64,000 nt of DNA. It comes from Diphasiastrum complanatum (Eukaryota; Streptophyta; Lycopodiopsida; Lycopodiales; Lycopodiaceae). Positions 12,041-24,598 of this stretch are shown one piece after another (position 1 is the first letter of the stretch; each line of letters begins with the position of its first letter). Below the pieces are notes generated by a model, which did not search any database, was not told where the DNA came from, and saw nothing but the letters and a program-made list of their open reading frames with translations. The DNA lies in NCBI GenBank assembly GCA_029204225.1, contig CM055101.1, positions 63,120,171 through 63,184,170 of the forward strand. Direction: 5' to 3'. A program made the translations under genes and the position numbers.

Positions 12041-15000
12041 TGCATTCTAGCCATCTCAGAGCACAATTCAAGGTGTGATCAGCACAATGGCAACGGCGAG
12101 GCAGTGGTCTCTCTCAAAACAAATTTTAGGTAGGTTTTGGCTTCATACCTTGTAAGCTCATGGAAAGAGCTGAAGGCAACCTAATGAATTTGGTTTTTAG
12201 TTCTAAATCATCTGTTTTGAACCCCATAGACATGCTTATGCTGTTAGTTTTCCCCATTATTGCTTGTAGCAAAGATGTGATCTCATGCCCTATTTCCATG
12301 TGTTTCTGGCCCTTTTTGTAAACTGGCCTGTAGTCATCTGATTCCCATAGAAATGCCTGGGATTTTTTGATGAGTTCAAGGTTTAGGACACTATTTTCAG
12401 CTTTAACCTGTTGTCAATGCAAAAAAATGGCGATTTTTTTTCGTTGTTGGGTTTACGGTTTAGGGTTGTAAGCAATCAAATGTTGTAAATGCATATGTGG
12501 AATACTGATGTTGTTACTACCAATGGAATGCACTAACATCTAATTGTTTGCTTCCTCTTTTGAAGGTCTGACACATTGATAGTTTGACACAATGCTGGTC
12601 CTTGCCAGAGGCATTTTGGTTAGAGGTTGAGCTGACAGATGGGGATGTGGCTACGCACCAGGGATCAGGTGCCCGCAGATGGAGATGCATGCATTGTGGT
12701 GGGGTCTTTACTGGCTTTTACCAGGGTCAGGGCCCACTTACTACAGCTCACCAGGCCATATGGGCAGGCATATCCATTTGCCCTCGCATATCAGATGCAA
12801 AGGTGGAGAGATTGACGGACACATACGGGCCCGAAAGTACTTCTCTTGAGCCATTGAGACCATCTTAGGCCAGGTGCAAGACCCGGCGCAGATGTAGGGT
12901 CCAATGCAGGTTTTGGGCCTAGTGCAACACACATGCAACCTCTTGTTCTATTATTCCTTCAGCAGCAGGTCCCTCTCATCCATCGTCGTCATTAGCTGCT
13001 GACGCACCACCTACAAAGCCAAATCTTACCCCAGGGGAGGCAAAGATCCAGCATGTGATGCTCCGCAATCAGACACACCCTCAGTACGCCCATCTGTCCC
13101 TCCGGGAGGTGTGCTAGACCAAGAGAGCCATTTGTGCAGCATAGAGGAGTTAGGGTCAGGCATCAGACCCTGGAACACAGTGCGGGCAGAGAGAGCACCA
13201 TGCCCTGTGTACCTGACGGATTGGCTAGCTCTTTTATGAGTGTGGCATCCCCTTTGCTATTGCTAACACTTGGATCTTTAGGGACAGCTGCCTTCAGATC
13301 ACAGCAGCTGATTCCTCATGGAGGCCCCCAAGGAGAGAGGCATTGCGCACGACTATCCTACGTCAAGAGGAGGAGACTATCACACAGGAGGCTGAGCTCG
13401 ATTCGCACAACGTGGCAGACGTAAGAATCTCTTTAGTTTTGCATTTGTTTCACTTTGCAAGTAGCACAATGTTTGCATGTCTAAAGATGTTTCTTTTTGC
13501 AGCTATGGATGCTCAATATTGAGCGATGGACCGACGGTCCATCGTCAATATCCTAGTTTCTTGCCCGCGTGGCATAGTCTTCCTACGAGGCGTGGATGCT
13601 ACTCGAGCTGGTGGAGTCATCATAGCCGAGTTCATCTATGAGGCAGTCAACGGTGTAGTGTAGGAGATTGGGGCAGATCATGTGGTTCAAGTTGTCACAA
13701 ACAACGCCGCGAACTGCAGACATATGGGAGAGATGGAGACGACGGACCACCCTAGTATTGTGTGGACCCCATGTGCTGCACATTGCGTCAACTTCGTCAC
13801 CAGGAAGAAGCGTGTGTTGGCATTGTTCTGTACCTTTTGACGACTGGACCTGAAAAAGCCAACGCCCACTCACTTTGCCTACTTTTCTTGGTTCTTGAGC
13901 AACTTTGTCGTATGAGATCATTTGCAGAGGATGGCAGCCAGTGATGGATTTGTCGAGTTCAGAGGTCGCACGACAGAGGCGGTACATTTCCAGACCACGG
14001 TGTTTGGAGAGGAGTTCTAGACACAGTCAGGTGAGCTTGTAGAGGTTCTTCGACCTATCTTCCATGTGTTGCGCCTAGTACACCGAGAGGGTGCACTCTC
14101 GATCTCATATACGAGTTCATGGACCACATCGGTGAGGCGCTTCATGGATCAAACTTGGACGAGGACAAGTATTACTCCTCCCACTTTCTTTTTGTTTCAT
14201 CTTCGCTTTACTTTCGTGCTTTGAAATGCCAATGACTAATCATCTGCAATGTGACTTGCGGGGAAAGGACGAGCTCCTCAGTGTTTGGGAGACGAGGTGG
14301 GACTACTTCCACACACCCATCCATGTGGTGGCCCACATGCTACACCCCTTGTGATACTCTACCAAATGTCCAAGCTAACCCCTTGTGGATTACCCAGATG
14401 CTCTACAGTTGCATTTGCCATGTATAATATGTTTTGAAGATAATTTTTGCAGGTACCTGTTACGAGCTCGTAACCAGTGCCGAACCCTAGGGAACACAGA
14501 TAGGTCAGATACCACAGTCAGGGTCGTGTCCAGTGTACATGACCAACAGGGCAAGACAGTGTGAGTAGTGTGCCCCAGCACGGTCCATAGCCATGGCGGG
14601 CCTAACACAGCCTAGGGACCCTGTCAGCAGGATAGGGCCCCCAGTTGGGTCCCGACGTGCAGTCGACCACGTCAGTGCCACGTGGCCGACACTTGGCAGT
14701 TGCATGCTACCAGTCCTCACACTGGGCTAGGAGGGGCTTACTCTATATCAGGGAGTAGGCAAGGTTGGGTGGATCAGTTAGTGTTTGCCCTACTGTGGTG
14801 TTAGGATCTATTACAGTACCCAAGTACCTACTTGGTGTCGGATCCAAGGAGGAACCTTGCCCGAGTTCCTTCGCCTAGTGAACAGGCCTAGTGCATGGGG
14901 TGGACCCCTCTACGTGCCACGGGTCAGAAGGGAAGGACGCTTCCACAAGATGTAAAATCGCACACCACCAACAGCTTCAGCGTACCATGCACAAAGACGG

Positions 15001-16731
15001 GCTGACTAGGCAATGTGAGGCTGGTGTGCGAGCCAAAAGCCACAAAGAGGGCTTCAAGAGGTCAACAACAGGAGAAATGGGCAATCCAAGGATACATACA
15101 ATGTTGTACCTAACGGGTACAACCATGAAGCAATGACTAAGTTCAACCAATAATTAAGGCATACGAAGAATCAAATCATGAATGACATTTACATTAAATG
15201 GCCAAGTAAAATTAAGCCTAAATGAGAAAAATTAACAACATAAGTACAAGACCACGTGACATAATAATAAGTACAAGGTTTAGGTTATAAGCTAAGGGAT
15301 AATGTATTAAAATATTAATACAAGGACCATGTGAAGTTCAACAACATTATTCATATGAATTTCAATGAGGACCCAAGGGCCCCAAACTTGCTAGGATGAG
15401 AACTTGACACATGGCAAATGACATGCAACCCACTAAATGACTCACTATCACTCATGCATGGCCTGTAGGCTCTCTCTCTTACTACAAGCATGGTGAAGAC
15501 TATATAAGGGAGGAGGAGCGCCCAAATTGGGAGGAGGAATTCTAGAAGAGAAATCATTGTATGTTGTCAAGGGGGGAAATCGGGAGTAAGCTGCCAGAAG
15601 GAGTCCTGCTGGAGAATCTATGCTGGAGAATTTATGCTGAAGAACTATGGATGAAAGCTTGGCGATAGTTCATAATGAGATCTCTCTGTGCCTAGTGACT
15701 GAGGATTGGACACCTACTGTTGTCAATGACTTGTATTGTTGTCCACCCCTTTCGCCCCTCTATGTTGTCTCTTTTTTCATTGTCAATACTAATTTTCAAT
15801 TGCATGCTCTTGTAAGATCTTTGCATGTCGTTGTAGGATCCTTGCATGGTATTGTATGACCTTGCATGGCATTGTAGGATCTTGCATGTTGAATCCTAAG
15901 TTTGCACGATAAGGTTTTCTTCTGATTTCAATCAATAGGAAACACTATTCAAGTTGCATGCGACATGCATTGTCATTCTTGTCGCATGCATTGTCATTCT
16001 TGTACTTTTCTTTAAGGTTTTAGTTTAACTTTTTCGCTATGTTAATCCATCAATTTCGACGAGCTTGCAGTTTCAATCACTTTTATATGCAGGATTATGT
16101 GTTGCATATTGATTTGGCAAGCAACATTCACAATGAATCAAACATTGAGTGGATGTTTGAAGCTATGATTACTAGGAAGGCAAGGCCATCATGTTTGGTG
16201 AAATATTTGCTTATAATTTGTGTGAGGAAGGCATGCATGTGATGCATGAAAGTGCGTTGGGCTATGAAGCTATAGATAATAGGAAATGTATGATTTGTTG
16301 GCTCGTGGAGCCATCTCTTTTAAGCATATTGAAATCATTATTTCAAATGCCTACGACCCCACCAGAACCCCTCCCACTAGCAGATCTCATCTCATGTCGA
16401 TAGACCAAGTCCCATTTGTATCCTGGAAAAGTCGGTAAACCCCTCTCCTGACTCTCCATGAAAAGTAATAGATCTCTCCCACCAATGAAGTCAATCAGAT
16501 GACTAGCAATGGACGATGAGTGTATGTCGTTACAATTCCAAACCCCAATCTGCAAGCGGCGTGGATGGGGCCCTAGTATGCTCCCAATACTGGGTGCCCC
16601 AATTCCCTATTTTTCAACAACCTTAGACACATTGTCAATGTATCGGATTCAACTATCCCTGTAGATAACACGTCTACCTGTCAGTTTAGCTTCTTGGAAG
16701 GCTTTATGCCTTTCCTCAACCTGTATGTACG

Positions 16732-16762
<31 letters not shown>

Positions 16763-19700
16763 CATTAATGTCTTTAAAGTACCAAAGGAAAATTGAAAGG
16801 GTACACAACTTATTGTCAAATGAGATCACGACTAGTGTCTGTACACAACTGGTTCATTGGTTCCGAGCCCTTTCACACTTAAAAGGGATGGGGCCACCCT
16901 AATTGCGTAAGGCAAAGTGGCATACCTGGTCATTCATTATACCAAGTGCATTCCAAGTACGTTAAATAAGCACCGGTATACCAGATGAAGTTTGAACCAC
17001 CACAAGGGTCGCAATGTAACCAATCATGAAGTTGCTAATCATTGATTTGTAATAGCTGTAGCCATTGTGAGGCCTTGGAGTTGGCCATTGACAACCACTA
17101 ACCTCTCAAATCAAATTTGCGTATCTAGAATCTGATTCTGGATATAATCCAATCTCGCAAATATATTTTTGGTGGGACTAGATGTAAGGAGACAACTCCT
17201 ACGTAGCTTTGTAATAGCAATGTATTGTTCAATTTTTTGAATACAAGCAGTGTCTTCTCTCTCCATCTTTATCACATGTCTTGAATGAATGCTACGTGCT
17301 ATGATCCTTAACAAAGTTAAGCCAGGATTTACTTGTTCACTTCTTGGTTATTTGTATAGCCACCCACAACTTGTCATTTCTCATACACAACCTAGTGATT
17401 CCTATAGCTTCTATATAGGGAGTCACTGCATCCTATGTTTGAGTTCATCAGCCATGATGAACACTCACAGTACATTTGGTTCCGCATTGACACGCATAGT
17501 GTTGGTTCCGACAGAGGCATCTTTGTTGCAACTTGTTATTTCCCTCCAGTATCTTCTTCCTTTGTGGAAAGTATTGGTTCACCCTACATTGCCATTGATA
17601 CACACCTATTTCCATCTCCCCTAGACCTTCTGAGTTTACCTTCTTCACTACTAATATGGTCCACAATGCCATCAAGAAACTGAACACCAGTAAAGCCAGG
17701 AATATTGATGACCTTGAATCCAAGCTTTTCATCCATGGTGTTGATTTACTCGTCGGCAACAAATCTTAGTTTCACTCCCCACTGCATCTTGTATTACATC
17801 TTTCTTCAGTAGTAGCAACAGCAGCAGCAGTATCATCATCATGATCAACGGCTTGCTTCCATTATACATAGCTATTTCTTGCTTTAGATTCCTTAGTTCC
17901 ATCATTTTATGATGTATTGTTTGGTCTTATATGCCTTAGGGTATGGAAAAGACGTTAATGAAATTCTCTCTCTCTCTCTCATTCTATCCTTGTTTGTTAT
18001 TCTCTAATACGAGCATTGTGTTCTCTCTCCCTAATCTCTCGCTATAGCTTGGTGGATGAATGTTGTGCGCTCTGATATTCAAAAAGGTACAAAAGCAAGC
18101 TGAGGCTAATGTCAAAGGAGCGTGCACGCAGTAGATTTCTATTGTCAAGAGAGAGAAATTGAAAGTAATTTTGTTTCTATTCTATAGGGAGAATGCAGAT
18201 TTGCATGGAATACACAATCCACACGAATGTGAGACTCAAAAGTTACTACAGCCCAACACCACCTTTCAGTTTGGGAACCGGCGAAGCTAACGAATTCAAA
18301 TGTCTTCCATGCCTAGAACGTGGTGACTATGTCCCATGATTGTAGGAGAGCGTGAGACAACCCTTTGGAAGACTTTTGAATGTAATAATCTTTCTATATA
18401 ACTAGTTTTTCATGTGACCCAGCAAATGCAACGATGATAGTGCAGTTGTTGAAGGGCACCGTGTGAGATGCTAGTTTTTGAAAACATGTAACATTCCTTT
18501 GTCATGCCCGTGGAGCTCTTCTAAGAACTAGTTGAGCAACCTTGCACTTGGAATAAAAAAAAGTGAAGATAAGCACTAACGTGAAGCAGTTAAACAGCCC
18601 TGCGCAGCCCAGCTGCGAAGAAACAACTGTTGGAGAAGGATATTTTTGCAACGCAATGATGAAAAAATAGCCAGCAACCTAATCGGTGATGATCTTATGA
18701 CGATGAGGAAGAAAGCCCGATTTCCTCCCACATTAGTAACGAGAGACAAACTCTCAAAAATGAAGGTCGTAATCTTTTTTGAAGTTTGGTTCCTTTGCGT
18801 CAAATCTGAAGTTTCTTCGTGTTCTCAAAGTTTTCAAGTGAAGTTGAACTTCCGCAATATGTTGCATTGAAGTTCGGGTCCCCAAAGTTCAAACCCAACT
18901 GTGAAGGGTCCAGTCCTTCAGGAAAGCGTCCAGAAAGTCTTATGTCTTATATTTAATGTCATTATGCATTTTTTGAGGACCACCATGTATCGAGTGACCA
19001 GAAGCAATTGTCCTTGTTGGACACTTGTCCTTGTGACCAACATGATGACCATACACATTAATGTTATGTAGAGGCAATGGTCCTTGTGACCAATGTGATG
19101 AGCATATATATAAATGCTATGTCTAGGATATTTCCCAACATAAGAAAAAAGAAGTGCAATCTTCAGCCCTATCGAGTCCAACAAAAGTCTTCAATCATCA
19201 ACTTCATCATCCATAGCATTGAATGACATGATGAGCAGCTTCGCACTTTCCAACAAGATATGTCTCTGCATCAGACTTGCGATATTGCTGCCATACCTGA
19301 GCCTGCATGTTCTTAGTTGATTCAGCCCCTATTTTTGCAGCCTCCGCGGCACTGAGAAGAGAATCAGCAAAAGTTTGCCTCTCGCTGAATTTCTGTGGCC
19401 AAATAAACACAAACTCAAAATGAGATGATTTGTTTCTTAGTAGCCTCATCTAGTCCAAACATCTCCACAAGCATAATAAGAAAATGAAAACTTGACTACC
19501 ACTTTAATGCAAACATGATCAAGTAGTGATTACCTCTTTCAAAGCAGCTGATGCAGGAAGAAGTGCATCTAGCATTGTTCGGTATCCTGCAGAAGCTCCA
19601 CCATACGTACTGACAGCAGCCACAGCTGCCTCAAAAGCAGCCAACCCTGAGCTAAGTACAAGTGAGATAATATCCCCACATAATATGTGTTCAAAGGCCA

Positions 19701-22700
19701 CATTAAGAGGAGGAACTTTTAAGCTACAAAGAAGAGGAACCTGACAATTTAAAATAATCATCTGTATAATTTCTGTAACTTCGTAGATAAGAGAAAACTT
19801 ACAGCCTTCAACAGAAATAACTGGTCCTGAGTTCTCCTTGAGTTGAACATAAGCAGCTTTGAAGAAAATACGATATCTTCAACACACAGACAATGAGCTC
19901 CTAATTAGATAGAAATAGTTTTGTCAAGTTGTCCCTACGACAAGATGTTAACAGAAGCCATTTAAATCTTTTTTGTGAGAAAAGGAGATTCTACCGCTCA
20001 CCATTTATCATTGTGTATATTTCAAGTCTGACAAAAAAATTACAGAACTGTCACATTTGGGTTAACATTGCAATTGTATCAGTCTTCCATTTGCAGAATA
20101 GAATCCTCTTTATCAGAAGTCCTCTTCCTCTTGAAAGGTGGAACTTTCATCTAGATTTAGTTATGTGACAAAGAAATCAAGGGGTTTTCTATCAGGATAT
20201 ATACTTGTGAAATTTTAGGAGCTGGAAACAAGGTAAGAATTTCCAACTAAACGTGATCTATAGAGTCTTATAGCTACTTCTGGTCTGCTGAAGATAGAAG
20301 CATCCAGGACGTTGTAAGAAAGCAAGGATAGATGTCAGATAATAAGAATAGTTTTGCAATTAAATTGATCATTGAAGAACAAGAACATCATGAAAGATAG
20401 AAATCCGCAAGTATTTAAAAAAAAGGCTTTTAACCCAAGCTTTCTTATAAGGGTCCATCATTGGCTCTCATATATCTGAATTCAAAAAGGCTTAGAGCAA
20501 AAAGAATTTGATCATACTGGTGGCAATTCGTGAAAACACATCAAATTATATGGGCAATCACGTCATGATAAATAACCAACAAAAATCGAGTTCAGTATGA
20601 GTGCTAGCAAGAACTCTTCAAGAAAGTAGCGAATAAAAATGTGGAGGCCCACAAGAATCTGAGCAAAGTTAAGAAAATTTACTAATACCAGCAAAGCAAG
20701 CAAGGGTGAAGTCGATGATGCTGTGAAGTGCACAAGAGGAAATCAATTCACTGCAATAGTGTGTATATCTAGGTGGTCTAAACGTCAAAACCTTGAGGTT
20801 TTTTATTTGCATCTCAAGTGATCACATTAGATTTGATAAAACTCCTGAGCCCTCATACTTTGTTTATTATGCCTATTCTACAGCTAGCTACTCGTGTCGT
20901 CCTTTCGAATCTTGAAATGCCACATACGAAGTGATCTACACCTTGAACTTTCAAATTTTCCTCTCGGACAATCAAATTAAATCTGATCATTCCTTGAGCC
21001 CTCATACTTAACTTCATTATGCTTGTTTCACTAGCTACCCTTGTCAGCCTTTTGAAATACCATATACAAGGTGGTCCATATTCCATACAACATACAGAGT
21101 CCAACTTGGTATTGAGTTTGAAAGTTATTGTGCTCAAGTGAAGAATCGGCAATGAATTGAATGTTCACTGTTAAATTTGTGCAAAAGCTAAATCTAGGTG
21201 CAATGAAAAATGTGCAGGACAGGAAGAGCAGATTAAGGGATAAGATAGTGCCAGTTCAAATGCTAAAATTTCAAAAAAGATTCAGAATTGACTATTGTTT
21301 ACGACCTAATTATAACGAGCGCAGCACCCTTGAGAGAGGTAACAATGAACCCAGAAAGTAATGGCATTGTGCTGTGAAAGTTCAGTAACCAATCTAAGAA
21401 AGGTCCAAGTCCATTAGAGGGCTAGTAGGGTATGCAGTAGATAGGGTAAGCTGAACTTAGTAGGGAGAAGTGCTTGGTTCAATTAACTGTCTGTAGGGGA
21501 ACCCTAGGTTCAAATAATTGTCTATAAGGAGAAGAAGTATTAGGCTCAACTTAGGTCTGTAGGGAGAAATACTACGTTCAACTGAGTATCCAAAGACTCA
21601 TATACATGACTTCATAATATAAGGCACAAAGCACTGAAGCCACCAAGCAGCAAGGCTTTCATTGGATTTCCTCACTATGAGGTCTATAGGTTCTGACTTT
21701 AAGTGGCAAGTTGAAGGCAAGTCGAATTATCTCAATCAAGCTTGCTCTCATGGTGTGGTATGTTTCAATACTCCCACTACAACCTTGACATGCCAACAGT
21801 ACATATTTTACTGAGAAATAGCTCCTGCTTTTGGAAAGAAGTTCTGAAAATGATTTGAAATATATTAAGTTTTATATGCAAGATTCAACTGTAACATTTG
21901 CTTGGCCATCCGAAAGAGAAAATCTTTGCAATGTAAGAGAGATTTGCATAATCATGGCTAGCACCACTGAGAAAGGTATGGCATATTGGATCAAGGATTC
22001 TATATAGCATTACCAAACCTAAACCCACAAAAATTCCACCCTTGCACCAGTGCTATTGCAAGTCAAACAACCATTTCAGTTATACCTCCAAACAAACTAC
22101 ATAAAAGTCTCCTTTTGAGTTTAATGTCTAGATATGACAAACTTCCTCTTGCAATATTATGAATAGATCACGGATGTACAGATAGAATATAGTTAAGAAC
22201 TTCAGACGGCTTGAAACTCTACAAGATTTGAGCTCACTTACAATACGCCACTTGTGCCTCCCATCGCTCTGCCAATAGAAGCTCCAACTTCGTTTATTGT
22301 TTCAACTGGATCATTGAGAGGGTAGCTGCAAGCATAAAGATACGAATCGCTTAAAACTTTCACAAATTTTAGAACAAGAACACAATGCTATTCGGATCAA
22401 ATTTACTAGTACCCAACTTCAATCGTCAGTACTTTAAGCAAATGTGTGTCAACAATGGTAGTGTATCCATTTGAGGGGAAAGATTATGACTGGACTAGGA
22501 GGAAGGCTCCAGCTGTGGTACTAGCACACTGATGAGCTGTAGGTGATGCCAAGCTTTCTTCTAAAATCCATTATTTCAAGAAAGTATTGAATCGGCATCT
22601 GTAACATAGTTCATACTCAGCAACTTTTTGACGCTTTAAACTTTTCTTGCTAGTTTGCGAGCTCGAGGATGACAACATACCATTGTTTCATGTCTTCCAG

Positions 22701-24532
22701 AATTGCAATGGCTCCTTTGCTTAGCTGCATGTAAAACCAACAGATCAACAGAGATATGATCAAATGAAAACAGTAATTCTTCAACCGTAATTTAAAAACC
22801 TTTCTTTCAAAACCTTTAAAGCAGAGAGATCAGAAGAAGTCTCTAGTTTGTAAAGTCAATGATTCTTACGGTTGTTCCACAATCTCCATCGCCCACTTGG
22901 CTATCCCAGTCATTTAGAGCATCCTTGAGAGCGACAATTGCCTCTGCCCCTGCTTGAATAGCAGCTTCAAGAACTTGAGCTTGTTCATCAAGCTTCTCGG
23001 GTCGACTCTTCGCCTACGAGAAAAACAATATCTGAACGACGGAAGATCTTAACTACAAAATCTACAGCATTGTAGACAGCAGTCTTAGCAAACTTTAAAA
23101 TCTTCACGAGGTAATATTGATGAAAAAGATGGACACTGGCCAATTCGATCAGTTCAAATCGATTTGAACTGGCCAGGCTGGTTCGAATCAGGAAACGGCT
23201 TGAAGCCTTCAAAAAAAAATTCAAAACGTTTTTGGCTTTTCTTTTTTCCCCAGTTCGAACCAGATTTTGGTTCGAACCGGCTCCAAATGGTTCGAACAAT
23301 TCGAACCACGGTTCGAGGTTTGAACCGCGATTCATGCAACTTTGACACTGGCTAAAAGTGTTTATTCTGCAATTTAAAAGTTCTCTCATAGCATGCTTCG
23401 AGGTTTTGACTCCAGAAACAGAAGTTTCAGGTACATTTTGATACCAGCACTGCAGCTCCATGTATTGTCCTCTCATCTTGCATCAAGTTTATTCATATAT
23501 TTCATATCAAATTTTCCCGGGAACACACTAGAAAAAATAAGTAGCATCAATCATTAGAATAACTGTTAAATATTTTGAAGGGAGCCTTTGGTTCAAACAG
23601 GATCAAAATAGCACCTGCACACACCACAACCATTTACGGTGCTTAAGCGAGATATATGTACTTCGCACAGGTTTTCTCTAAGTTGAGCCCATTTTCTCTA
23701 GTATCCAATATTCCAAATCCAGACTTCTTATTCAGCAACCATTCTGGGGTAGTTTTCGCATGTGATACAAGGTATGGAAAAATCAAACCCTTTCAACACC
23801 GTTGGACTCTCATGTGCCACAATGAGAGTCCAACTCTTTGCAAACTAGCTGGGTCCCCACCGCATGAAATAAAATAAAGGGATACTACTATGTCAGCTTG
23901 ATTCACTCCCACCTTGAATAATTCCTCCCGGGACAGTTTTTTTTTATGCCAACAAAATACACATAATAGCCTGCATACTGTTGCTTGTAACAAAAAATAC
24001 AAAGAACGCACATGTTTGCATTTGTGCAAAGCGCATTCACTCTCAAAGATCAGGAAAAGTGTTTGGCTTGATAGCGAATAACATGAATCAAATCTGATTC
24101 AAACAAAATATTTCTGTAGGAAAACATGGTCACATAAGCTTGTGTAATCTAGAGCCATTTTGATGTAAAGTAATGGCCTCTCCTTAACTTCACAATCACC
24201 TCATTGGAGAAAGGTCCAAGGCTTGTCATATTTTGCAACATTCAAATTGTAATTCTTAAAGCATCCACTACATCACAGTTTGCATAAGATAAGAATCTAT
24301 ATAAGTCATGAACAGCACTAACCACATGGCCAGACGGTTCTCGAGGAAGAGGTAGTGGTAATGTGGTTGAGGGCCGCGGGCCTGAAACAATCCAATGCTG
24401 ATTAATCAGTCTGGAGCAGTACAAACAAAAACAAGCTTGGACTGCAACTACATTCTAGATTTTGCTAAGCTAGCACTAGCAGCATCAACCGCGTGCCCTT
24501 CCTAGGGCTTTGCAGTGGCAGTGGAAAGCAAC

Positions 24533-24598
<66 letters not shown>

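Larger units (their letters stand above)
10873..19296 (-). other. Intron 19 of the kinase gene (8.4 kb)
   Basis: It separates the last coding exon from exon 19. It contains twin hairpins (11873-11971), a (GA)n tract, a decayed hAT transposon (12584-14345), an unassigned GC-richer block (14400-16340), and LINE pieces on both strands (16343-17980). The parts 10873-11870 and 17985-19290 show nothing I recognise. Confidence 0.9.

Noticed and set aside
13668-13987. Overlapping open frames on both strands at 13.6-14.0 kb as host genes
   Set aside because: The plus strand carries a decayed hAT transposase core (NNAANC, CAAHC); the other frames are shadows of it.
15812-16003. Short regularly spaced repeats as a CRISPR-like array
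   Set aside because: Units of about 22 bp are directly adjacent with no unique spacers, and the genome is a plant nuclear one.
22988-23476. 162-aa open frame on the minus strand
   Set aside because: It is read-through from kinase intron 13 into exon 14 across the TTCGAA cluster, and the true exon begins at 23013 with a clear acceptor site.
24480-24536. A GCCCT/AGGGC stem before the (CT)n(CA)n tract as a further LINE 3' end
   Set aside because: The stem is short and the flank shares no further sequence with the LINE termini, so chance is likely.
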